From an uncultured Marivita sp. (GTDB lineage Bacteria; Pseudomonadota; Alphaproteobacteria; Rhodobacterales; Rhodobacteraceae), in NCBI RefSeq assembly GCF_947488135.1, contig NZ_CANKYW010000001.1, positions 310,001-374,000 on the forward strand: a stretch of 64,000 bases of DNA, written 5' to 3'. The stretch's first letter is position 1; every line of letters begins with the position of its first letter. The position numbers and the translations under genes were made by a program. The notes beneath the pieces were generated by a model that was not told the DNA's origin, did no database searches, and saw only the letters and a list, made by a program, of their open reading frames with translations. This document shows, in pieces, positions 1 to 8,028 of the stretch.

Positions 1-1
1 G

Positions 2-1561
2 ACGGGCAAGCCGGTCAAATGGATCGAAGACCGGATGGATAACCTCATGACCACGGCCTTCGCCCGCGACTACTGGATGAAGGGTCAGATCAGCGCCACC
101 AAGGAGGGCAAGATCACCGGCCTGAAGTGTCATGTCACGGCCGACCACGGCGGCTTCGACGCCTGCGCCGACCCGACGAAATTCCCGGCCGGGTTCATGA
201 ACATCTGCACCGGGTCCTACGACATCCCGACCGCGCATCTCGAGGTCGATGGGGTCTACACCAACAAGGCACCGGGCGGGGTCAGCTATCGTTGCTCCTT
301 CCGCGTGACCGAGGCGGTGTACTTCATCGAACGCATGATCGAAGTGCTTGCGATCAAGCTGAACATGGACGCGGCTGAGCTGCGGAGGATCAATTTCATC
401 CGCAAAGAGCAGTTCCCCTACACTGCCGCATTGGGTTGGGAGTATGACAGCGGTGATTACCACACTGCCTGGGACAAGGCGCTGAAAGCCGTCGACTATG
501 ACGGGCTGCGGGCCGAACAGGCCCAACGGGTCGAGGATTTCAAGGCTGGCAAAACCCGCAAGCTCATGGGCATCGGTCTCAGCTTCTTTACGGAGATCGT
601 GGGCGCCGGGCCGGTGAAGAACTGCGACATCCTCGGGTTGGGCATGTTCGACAGCTGCGAGATCCGTATTCACCCAACGGGGTCGGCGATTGCACGGCTT
701 GGCACGATCTCGCAGGGGCAGGGCCACGCCACGACCTTCGCGCAGATCCTCGCCTCGGAAATCGGCCTGCCCGCTGATAGCATCACCATCGAGGAAGGCG
801 ACACCGATACCGCGCCTTATGGTCTTGGTACCTACGGATCACGGTCCACGCCTGTGGCTGGGGCAGCCACGGCGATGGCCGGTCGCAAAATCCGCGCGAA
901 AGCACAGATGATCGCGGCCTACCTGCTCGAAGTGCACGACAATGACGTGGAATTCGACGTGGATCGCTTCGTGGTCAAAGGCGCGCCGGAGAAGTTCAAG
1001 ACCATGAAGGAGATCGCCTTCGCGGCCTACAACCAGGCCATACCGGGCATCGAGCCAGGTCTGGAGGCCGTGAGCTACTACGATCCGCCGAACATGACCT
1101 ATCCCTTCGGGGCCTATGTCTGCGTGATGGACATTGACGTCGATACCGGCGTTCCGGAAATCCGCCGCTTCTATGCGCTGGACGATTGCGGTACGCGGAT
1201 CAACCCGATGATCATCGAAGGGCAGGTTCATGGCGGCCTGACCGAGGCGCTGGCCGTGGCTTTGGGACAGGAAATTGCCTACGACGACATGGGCAACGTC
1301 AAGACCGGCACTCTGATGGACTTCTTCCTGCCGACCGCGTGGGAAGTGCCAAATTACGAGACCGACTTCACCGTCACACCCAGTCCGCATCACCCGATCG
1401 GGGCCAAGGGCGTGGGCGAAAGTCCGCATGTCGGCGGTGTGCCATGTTTCTCGAACGCGGTGCAGGATGCGTTCCGCCCGTTCGGCAACACGCACACCAA
1501 CATGCCGCACGACCACTGGCGGATCTGGCGCACGGCCAACGAGCTTGGCCTGCACGACTAG
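2..1561 (+). CDS. coxL: Aerobic (form I) carbon monoxide dehydrogenase large subunit, 5' truncated by window edge
   Basis: Reading frame open from the window edge (TGKPVKWIEDRMDNLMTTAFARDY...); form I-type motif GGVSYRCSFR; followed by coxDEFG-type genes. Confidence 0.95.
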   Translation, partial: TGKPVKWIEDRMDNLMTTAFARDYWMKGQISATKEGKITGLKCHVTADHGGFDACADPTKFPAGFMNICTGSYDIPTAHLEVDGVYTNKAPGGVSYRCSFRVTEAVYFIERMIEVLAIKLNMDAAELRRINFIRKEQFPYTAALGWEYDSGDYHTAWDKALKAVDYDGLRAEQAQRVEDFKAGKTRKLMGIGLSFFTEIVGAGPVKNCDILGLGMFDSCEIRIHPTGSAIARLGTISQGQGHATTFAQILASEIGLPADSITIEEGDTDTAPYGLGTYGSRSTPVAGAATAMAGRKIRAKAQMIAAYLLEVHDNDVEFDVDRFVVKGAPEKFKTMKEIAFAAYNQAIPGIEPGLEAVSYYDPPNMTYPFGAYVCVMDIDVDTGVPEIRRFYALDDCGTRINPMIIEGQVHGGLTEALAVALGQEIAYDDMGNVKTGTLMDFFLPTAWEVPNYETDFTVTPSPHHPIGAKGVGESPHVGGVPCFSNAVQDAFRPFGNTHTNMPHDHWRIWRTANELGLHD

Positions 1562-1628
1562 GTAAAAGCGGCGCGCACCCGGCCGACCCAAGCGTTTGGT
1601 CGGGTGCCCGCCCTTGCAGGATTGTGAC

Positions 1629-2504
1629 ATGACCTGGACTGACCTTCAGACGGCCCTGGCCGCCGATGGATATGTGGCCTCTGACGATTTGAGTGTCGCG
1701 CTGCATCTCGCGCTGACGCTCGGGCGTCCCTTGCTGCTGGAAGGGGCTGCGGGTGTCGGCAAGACGCAATTGGCCGCCAGCCTTGCAACCCAGCAGGAGA
1801 CCAAGCTGATCCGGTTGCAGTGTTACGAGGGCCTGGACGCCGCGCAGGCGATCTACGAATGGAACTACCAGCGACAGCTTTTGACCATCCGTGCGGCGGC
1901 AGAGGATGGCGAAACCGGCAAAAGCGTCGAAGACCGGATTTTCTCACGGGATTTTCTGCTGGAGCGGCCTTTGCTGGCTGCCATCACCCAAGACACGCCG
2001 CCAGTCTTGTTGATCGACGAGATTGACCGGGCGGACGAGGAATTCGAAGCGTATCTTCTTGAAATACTCTCGGAGTTCCAGATCACGATACCCGAATTGG
2101 GCACCGTCACGGCGACCACCAGACCGATCGTGATCCTGACCTCCAATGGGACGCGCGATCTGTCGGACGCGCTGCGCCGCCGGTGCCTGTATTCCTACGT
2201 CGATTATCCCGACAGGCATACCGAATTGGCTATCCTCAAAGCCCGTCACACCGGTATCGAGGCACGTCTCGGAGCGCAGATCGTGGGTTTCGTCCAGAGG
2301 CTGCGCGAGGAAGAGCTCGAGAAGGTCCCCGGCGTTGCCGAGATGCTCGATTTCGCGGCGGCTGTCATGGGGCTCGGGATTGCGGATCTGACGTCCGATC
2401 CTGCCGCGCTTCAGCACACGCTAAGCACGCTTCTCAAGACACAAGGCGACCGCGCCCAGATCACGCCAGAGGTCGCAGGCCGCATCGCAGGGCGGGCCGC
2501 ATGA
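1629..2504 (+). CDS. coxD: MoxR-like AAA+ ATPase, CoxD
   Basis: Walker A GAAGVGKTQ, Walker B VLLIDEIDRAD; position between coxL and the VWA gene; ATG at 1629 inside ORF 1596..2504. Confidence 0.9.
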   Translation: MTWTDLQTALAADGYVASDDLSVALHLALTLGRPLLLEGAAGVGKTQLAASLATQQETKLIRLQCYEGLDAAQAIYEWNYQRQLLTIRAAAEDGETGKSVEDRIFSRDFLLERPLLAAITQDTPPVLLIDEIDRADEEFEAYLLEILSEFQITIPELGTVTATTRPIVILTSNGTRDLSDALRRRCLYSYVDYPDRHTELAILKARHTGIEARLGAQIVGFVQRLREEELEKVPGVAEMLDFAAAVMGLGIADLTSDPAALQHTLSTLLKTQGDRAQITPEVAGRIAGRAA

Positions 2505-3682
2505 CCCGTGTCACCCGATTTGCCGCACGGGACCCCGGGCCAGCGGCGCGGGTTGCGGGTTTCATGGCACATCTGCGCGAGAACGGTCTGCGTCTGGGTG
2601 TCTCGGAAACCGAACTGGCCCTGGCAGCTTTGTGCGAGGTAGACGTCGCCCGGCCAGATGCGACCCGCCGGGCGCTGAAGGCCGTTTGCACCGGCTGCAA
2701 GGATGAGGCGGATCGTTTCGACGCGCTTTTCGACAGCTACTGGATGGACGCGGGCCGCGTACGGCAGAAAGTCGTGCAAAGCCCGCCGGGAAAAGGCGAT
2801 GAGAACGTGCATTCGTCGCGCGATGCGCAAGGCGAGGAGACCGGGGGCGCGGGCACATCCAGCACGCCTGACGGCGGTGACGGAGAGGCCGAAAGCGACG
2901 GCGAAGGGCGTCTGATCGCCACCGAAGTGCGGAATCTGATGCGCAAGGACCTCCGCGATCTGGTGCGCCCCGAGGATATCGCAGAGGCCGAGGCTGTCGC
3001 CCAACGTCTGGGTGCCGCGCTGCGCGACCGCCGTTCGCGCCGCCGCATCGCCGCGCGCAAGGGCGACCGGCTGCATTTCCGCAAAACCATCCGCGCCAGC
3101 CTCGCAACTGGCGGTGAACCGCTGCGTCTGATGCGCAAGCATCGCCCCGACCGTCCGCGCAAGATCGTTGCCCTCTGTGACGTCTCGGGGTCGATGACTG
3201 TCTATGCGCAGGTGTTCCTCGCCTTTCTGGCTGGCCTGATGCGCAGCGACACAACTGCCGACGCGTATCTCTTTCACACCCGCCTCGTGCGTATCACCGA
3301 AGCGCTGCGCGATAAGGATACGATGCGCGCCATCGGGCGGATGTCGCTGATGGCGGACGGCTTTGGCGGCGGCTCCGAAATCGGACCCTCCATCGCGCGA
3401 TTTGCCAAAACCTATGCAAAACGCTTTGTCGACGGGCGCAGCGTCGTGCTGATCCTCTCGGATGGCTATGACACCGCGCCTCCGGCCGTTCTTGACGGCG
3501 CCCTGGCGGACCTTCGGAAACGCGGCTGCAAGATCATCTGGCTCAACCCGCTGAAGGGCTGGCGCGATTACGCCCCTGTGGCGGATGGCATGGCGGCGGC
3601 CCTGCCGCATCTCGATCTCTTTTGCGCCGCGAACACCCTGGCCGATCTGGCGGCGCTCGATCGCGAGGTGATGACGCTATGA
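2501..3682 (+). CDS. coxE: VWA domain-containing CoxE-like protein
   Basis: VALCDVSGSMTVYAQVF MIDAS-type motif; 4-nt ATGA overlap with coxD. Confidence 0.9.
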   Translation: MTRVTRFAARDPGPAARVAGFMAHLRENGLRLGVSETELALAALCEVDVARPDATRRALKAVCTGCKDEADRFDALFDSYWMDAGRVRQKVVQSPPGKGDENVHSSRDAQGEETGGAGTSSTPDGGDGEAESDGEGRLIATEVRNLMRKDLRDLVRPEDIAEAEAVAQRLGAALRDRRSRRRIAARKGDRLHFRKTIRASLATGGEPLRLMRKHRPDRPRKIVALCDVSGSMTVYAQVFLAFLAGLMRSDTTADAYLFHTRLVRITEALRDKDTMRAIGRMSLMADGFGGGSEIGPSIARFAKTYAKRFVDGRSVVLILSDGYDTAPPAVLDGALADLRKRGCKIIWLNPLKGWRDYAPVADGMAAALPHLDLFCAANTLADLAALDREVMTL

Positions 3683-4464
3683 CCCCTGCCGAGTTCCTGT
3701 CAGACGAATTGGCCGATGTGGCCACCGCGTTGCGCGCGAAGGAAGAAGCCTTTGCCTTTGCCACCATCGTGCGCACAGCGGGTGCGACCGCCGCAAAACC
3801 GGGGGCGAAAGCACTGCTCGGCGCGGATGGCACGATCCTGCATGGCTGGCTTGGCGGCGGCTGCACGCGAGGGGCGGTCAAAAAGGCCGCGCTTGCGGCT
3901 TTTGCGACCGGGCAACCTCAACTGGTTTCGGTCGCGCCGGAAGAGTTCCTTGCCGAAAAGGGCGTCACCGCAGGTGACGAAGTCGAAGGGGTCCGGTTCG
4001 CGCGGAACGGATGTCCGTCGAAGGGCAGTGTCGACATATTCATCGAGCCGTGCCTGCCGATGCCGCAACTGATCGTTCTGGGCGCATCGCCCGTGGCGCG
4101 GGCCCTCGCGAACCTGGCCCCGCAATTTCACTGGGCCGTTGTCAGGGATCTGCCGGAAAAACAGCCGCCTGCGCATCAACTCCGTGTCATCGTGGTTGCC
4201 ACGCAGGGCCAAGGCGACAGCGACGCATTGCAGGGCGCATTGAGTTTGCGCGCGCAGCATGTCGCCTTCGTCGGTAGCGCGCGCAAGTTCGAGACCTTGG
4301 CTGCAAGGCTGATCGAAAATGGCATTGCCCCTGATCGGGTCAACGCGGTCAAGGCTCCCGCCGGGCTGAAGCTCGGCGCTGTCACGCCCGAGGAAATTGC
4401 GCTGTCGATCCTCGCGGACCTCATTCAGGTGCGCCGTGCGCAAGCAGGGGTGATCCATGCATAG
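3679..4464 (+). CDS. coxF: XdhC/CoxF family molybdenum enzyme maturation protein
   Basis: XdhC-like GWLGGGCTRGAVKKAA; 4-nt overlap with coxE. Confidence 0.85.
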   Translation: MTPAEFLSDELADVATALRAKEEAFAFATIVRTAGATAAKPGAKALLGADGTILHGWLGGGCTRGAVKKAALAAFATGQPQLVSVAPEEFLAEKGVTAGDEVEGVRFARNGCPSKGSVDIFIEPCLPMPQLIVLGASPVARALANLAPQFHWAVVRDLPEKQPPAHQLRVIVVATQGQGDSDALQGALSLRAQHVAFVGSARKFETLAARLIENGIAPDRVNAVKAPAGLKLGAVTPEEIALSILADLIQVRRAQAGVIHA

Positions 4465-4546
4465 CAGTCTCGTCTTCGGCAAACGGGGCCGTTCGGCCAA
4501 AGCATTGCGCCTTTTTGGACAGCACATGCCGCCAGCGCTCACGTAG
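4457..4546 (+). CDS. Putative 29-aa micro-ORF overlapping the coxF 3' end
   Basis: ATGCATAG overlap with the coxF stop; MHSSLVFGKRGRSAKALRLFGQHMPPALT; below ORF-track length cutoff. Confidence 0.3.
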   Translation: MHSSLVFGKRGRSAKALRLFGQHMPPALT

Positions 4547-4559
4547 AGGAACACGTCAC

Positions 4560-4652
4560 ATGAAAAAGCTTATCACGATGATCGGCAGCCTTCGTAAAAA
4601 ATTGGCTCTGACACCTGAACAGGCCGATCAGATCAGATTCCCTTGTTGCTAG
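4560..4652 (+). CDS. Putative 30-aa micropeptide with C-terminal FPCC
   Basis: MKKLITMIGSLRKKLALTPEQADQIRFPCC*; purine-rich AGAGGA upstream; co-directional and ends 16 nt before coxG. Confidence 0.45.
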   Translation: MKKLITMIGSLRKKLALTPEQADQIRFPCC

Positions 4653-4668
4653 GAAAAGGACGACTCGC

Positions 4669-5121
4669 ATGGAACTTTCAGACGAAATCATCATCAACGC
4701 GCCGAAAGAGCAGGTCTACGCAGCCCTCAACGATCCGGACGTGCTGCGGCAATGTATTCCGGGGTGCGAAGAATTGGTCAAACACTCCGACACCGAGCTC
4801 GAGGCGAAGGTTGTGCTGAAAGTCGGGCCGGTCAAAGCAAAGTTCAGCGGCGACGTGCAACTCGATACCGCCGGGGCGCCGGACGCGTTTTCGCTGACCG
4901 GTCAAGGCAACGGTGGGGCGGCCGGACATGCCAAGGGCGGGGCCGACGTGACATTGACGGCTGACGGAGACCGGACAATCCTGCGCTACGACGCGAAGGC
5001 CGAGATCGGCGGCAAACTCGCGCAGTTGGGAAGCCGTTTGATCCAGAGCACGGCCAAAAAGCTCGCCGCAAAATTCTTCAAGTCTTTCGCGGAGGTCGTG
5101 AACGAGAAGACACCAGCGTGA
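4669..5121 (+). CDS. coxG: CoxG, SRPBCC family carbon monoxide dehydrogenase subunit G-like protein
   Basis: MELSDEIIINAPKEQVYAALNDPDVLRQCIPGCEEL typical CoxG N-terminus. Confidence 0.93.
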   Translation: MELSDEIIINAPKEQVYAALNDPDVLRQCIPGCEELVKHSDTELEAKVVLKVGPVKAKFSGDVQLDTAGAPDAFSLTGQGNGGAAGHAKGGADVTLTADGDRTILRYDAKAEIGGKLAQLGSRLIQSTAKKLAAKFFKSFAEVVNEKTPA

Positions 5122-5157
5122 TCTGCTGAGAGACACAGTCTGCGGGTCCGACCGCAA

Positions 5158-5565
5158 TCAGCTTTCACGCGGGCCGTTGTAATCCACGTCCGCCACGTGC
5201 TCCATCCAGTCGGCCGTCTTGCCATCGACGGCCGTTTGCACCGCGAGATGGGTCATCGCGCAATCCGGTGAGGCGCCGTGCCAATGTCGCTCGCCCGGCT
5301 CGAACCAGACCGTGTCACCCGGTCGTAGAACCCTGACGGGTTTACCCTCGGACCCGGCCAACCCAAAGCCCGACACGACGTGAAGCGTTTGTCCGGCAGG
5401 GTGGGTATGCCAGGCGGTCCGCGCACCGGGCTCGAATGTCACCGACAGGATCTTGACCGGAGAGGGATCGTCAGCCGACACAATCGGATCGAACCGAACC
5501 GTGCCGGTGAAATAGTCACTGTTCGGGGCTTGCGACGGCCGGTCCCCAGCGCGGTGGATCTTCAT
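5158..5565 (-). CDS. Cupin domain-containing protein
   Basis: WHTHPAGQTLHVVSG and PGDTVWFEPGERHWHGA cupin motifs. Confidence 0.85.
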   Translation of the reverse strand: MKIHRAGDRPSQAPNSDYFTGTVRFDPIVSADDPSPVKILSVTFEPGARTAWHTHPAGQTLHVVSGFGLAGSEGKPVRVLRPGDTVWFEPGERHWHGASPDCAMTHLAVQTAVDGKTADWMEHVADVDYNGPRES

Positions 5566-5709
5566 GGCGAACTCCTTTGTGTTGACCTGCAAGGGTCATA
5601 GCAGAATTCCGGCTGCAAACCCATACGACGGAAAGACCGTAAGGGTTTGCAGGACGATGATCTTTGGCGGTTAAACCGGTGTGGTTGAAGCTGTCCTTTT
5701 CAGAAGCGG

Positions 5710-7074
5710 TCAAGAGGCGCGCGAATACCGCACACCCTCGGGCACATGCTGGTCCAACACAGACGCGATGATCCGGGTCAGAGGTCGACCGTCTTGCGCT
5801 ATGTCCAAACGCGTGTCGTCAAGCGTTGCGTAGGGTGCGAAACGGTTGGCCATCTCGGCCAGCGCGGGGGCCAGCGCATAGGCGGCGGGGCCGAATTCGG
5901 CGCCGAGATCGTGCAGGTCGAGGGTGAAGTCGCACATCAGCCGTTCGATCGCGCGGGCGCGCAATTGGTCCTCGCCCATCATGTGATAGCCGCGCGCGCC
6001 GGGGAATTCGCCGGCCGTAATCCGCTGGATATACGCAGCGGTCGCGGGAGCGTTCTGCACGTAGCCTTCTGGAAAGCGCGAGATTGACGACGCGCCCAGC
6101 CCGATCAGGGTCTGGCAGGTGTCGGCGGTGTAGCCCTGAAAGTTCCGGCGCAGGTGGCCGTTGGACTGCGCCTCGGCAAGGTCGTCGCCGGGGCGGGCGA
6201 AATGGTCGATGCCGATGGCGGTCAGGCCTGCATCCACGAACCGCTCCGCCGCGCGGGTGGCCAGCGTATAGCGCGCCAGATCATCGGGCAATGCCTCCTC
6301 GGGGATCAGTTTTTGCCGCTTCGACACCCAGGGCACATGCGCATAGCCAAAAAGCGCGACGCGGTCGGGGGCGAAGGTCAGCACCTTGTCGATGGTATCC
6401 TCGATCCGCGCGAGCGTCTGATGCGGCAGGCCGTAGACCAGATCGGTGTTGAGCGAGGTGATGCCCGCCGCACGCAGATCGTCGACGCAGGCGCGCGTCA
6501 CCTCGAACGGTTGCAGGCGACCGATGGCCTGCTGCACCTCGGGGTCGAAATCCTGAATGCCGATGGAGGCGCGGGTCAGCCCTTCAGCGGCCAGCGCGTC
6601 GATCTTGGCGCGGTCAACCATCGTCGGGTCGATCTCGACCGAGAATTCGTATTGCTCGGCCTCGGGAAAGACAGAGCGGATCGCCTTGGCCAGCCGATGG
6701 ATCAGCGGCGGCGGCAGGATCGTTGGCGTGCCTCCGCCCCAATGCAGACGGCCCATGCGCAGGCCGGAGGGCAGGGTCCGGCGCAGCAATTCAAGCTCCG
6801 CTTCGAGCGTGCCGATATAGCTTTCGACCGGGCCGAGCGTCTGCGTGCCTTGCGTGTGGCAGGCGCAGAACCAGCAAAGCCGTTCGCAAAAGGGGATGTG
6901 GATGTAGACGGAAACCGGGTCCGCCGGATCGAGCCCTTCCAGCGCCGCTTTCTGAAACGCGCCGCCGGTCTGCGGCGAGAAGACCGCCGCAGTGGGATAG
7001 GATGTATAGCGCGGCACGCGCGCATCGAAGAGGCCAAGCGCCTTGAGGGTGTCTATATGTTCCATGACCCCCAT
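5710..7074 (-). CDS. hemN: Oxygen-independent coproporphyrinogen III oxidase (radical SAM)
   Basis: VPRYTSYPTA, YIHIPFCERLCWFCAC; start at 7074 or 7065 rather than the 7452 ORF start. Confidence 0.93.
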   Translation of the reverse strand: MGVMEHIDTLKALGLFDARVPRYTSYPTAAVFSPQTGGAFQKAALEGLDPADPVSVYIHIPFCERLCWFCACHTQGTQTLGPVESYIGTLEAELELLRRTLPSGLRMGRLHWGGGTPTILPPPLIHRLAKAIRSVFPEAEQYEFSVEIDPTMVDRAKIDALAAEGLTRASIGIQDFDPEVQQAIGRLQPFEVTRACVDDLRAAGITSLNTDLVYGLPHQTLARIEDTIDKVLTFAPDRVALFGYAHVPWVSKRQKLIPEEALPDDLARYTLATRAAERFVDAGLTAIGIDHFARPGDDLAEAQSNGHLRRNFQGYTADTCQTLIGLGASSISRFPEGYVQNAPATAAYIQRITAGEFPGARGYHMMGEDQLRARAIERLMCDFTLDLHDLGAEFGPAAYALAPALAEMANRFAPYATLDDTRLDIAQDGRPLTRIIASVLDQHVPEGVRYSRAS

Positions 7075-7099
7075 ATGCGCGGGTTTGGAAAAGCTGACT

Positions 7100-7113
7100 T
7101 TGCAGTAGATCAA
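7100..7113. promoter_or_regulatory. FNR/CRP-family box-like sequence upstream of hemN (TTGCA-GTAG-ATCAA)
   Basis: Matches TTGAT-N4-ATCAA with one perfect half-site; centre 41.5 nt from the ATG at 7065. Confidence 0.5.
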
Positions 7114-7589
7114 ATTCAGCAACAAAAAATGTACCCGGCTGTCAGGTTTCCTCTTGAGGGACGTGCCGGGTAGCAGCTTTCTCCTGATAGCGCCTAATGT
7201 GCTCGGCGGATTTTGGCTCCATCGCCATGGCGAAACGCGGCTTTTGCGGCGGGATCGGACAATCCTTGCGCCAAAGCGTCCGGTTCTGTTAGGCCTGAGT
7301 CGTGCACACGGTGTCGCGTTCAGGAGTGTCGGTTCATCGACAACGGGCAACCGAGCGATCGTGTGCAGGTGTCGCGCGGACTTCAACCGATGCGCGCGAT
7401 GAGGGAGCAACGCGAATCCCTTGGTGCGTTGGCTTTTTGTTAAGTTTGACAAGCACTTGAATCGAACGAGATGAGCGCCACGCTGATGCGGCTTGGTCTT
7501 TGCAGATCGATTCCGATGCGGTCGGGGTGCCTCTTGTCAGCCGTTTCTGAATGACCTCGGGTCAGAAGGCAGATCTTAAATGTTTCTAT

Positions 7590-7603
7590 TTGCGCTAGAT
7601 CAA
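7590..7603. promoter_or_regulatory. FNR/CRP-family box-like sequence upstream of the nos operon (TTGCG-CTAG-ATCAA)
   Basis: Same architecture as the hemN box; 35 nt before the ATG at 7639. Confidence 0.55.
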
Positions 7604-7638
7604 ACTTGGCGCGCTTGAGACCGAATAAAGAAGGCGTC

Positions 7639-8028
7639 ATGCGAACCGTCGTCTCAACTTTTCTTCTGGCATGTCTGTCACTGTCGCTCGTCTTTTCGGG
7701 CCCGGCAGCGCGTGCCATGGCGATGCCTGACACGACGATGGTGGAGCTGTGTCTCGATGGTGAGGTGCAAACGGTGCGGCTTGGGCGGAATGGTCAGCCG
7801 GTCACGCCAACGGACGATTGCGACCGCTCCCATGCCTGCTGCATCATGGCTGGAGTCCTGTCCGTGGCGGCCGTAGCCCCCGACATGACGACCCCGCTTC
7901 TCGAACAGGCGGCTTCGGTCATCGCAACTGGAGTGTTAATCCCTCGAATTGAATACCTTTCTGCCGATCAGCGCGGCCCTCCGGCAGCGCAGCGTGGGCA
8001 GATTGACCAAACGGAAATCCGCTCATGA
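7639..8028 (+). CDS. nosC: Small exported Cys-containing protein, NosC-like by position
   Basis: Signal peptide MRTVVSTFLLACLSLSLVFSGPAARA; Cys cluster DDCDRSHACC; first gene of a nosRZDFYLX cluster, as in the Paracoccus nosC arrangement. Confidence 0.55.
   Translation: MRTVVSTFLLACLSLSLVFSGPAARAMAMPDTTMVELCLDGEVQTVRLGRNGQPVTPTDDCDRSHACCIMAGVLSVAAVAPDMTTPLLEQAASVIATGVLIPRIEYLSADQRGPPAAQRGQIDQTEIRS

Noticed and set aside
7154-7443. Plus-strand ORFs in the hemN-nos intergenic region
   Set aside because: No recognisable protein features or ribosome-binding site; more likely a regulatory spacer.
7552-7564. TGACC-TCG-GGTCA inverted repeat upstream of the nos operon
   Set aside because: Only 5-bp arms; expected by chance too often to call an operator.
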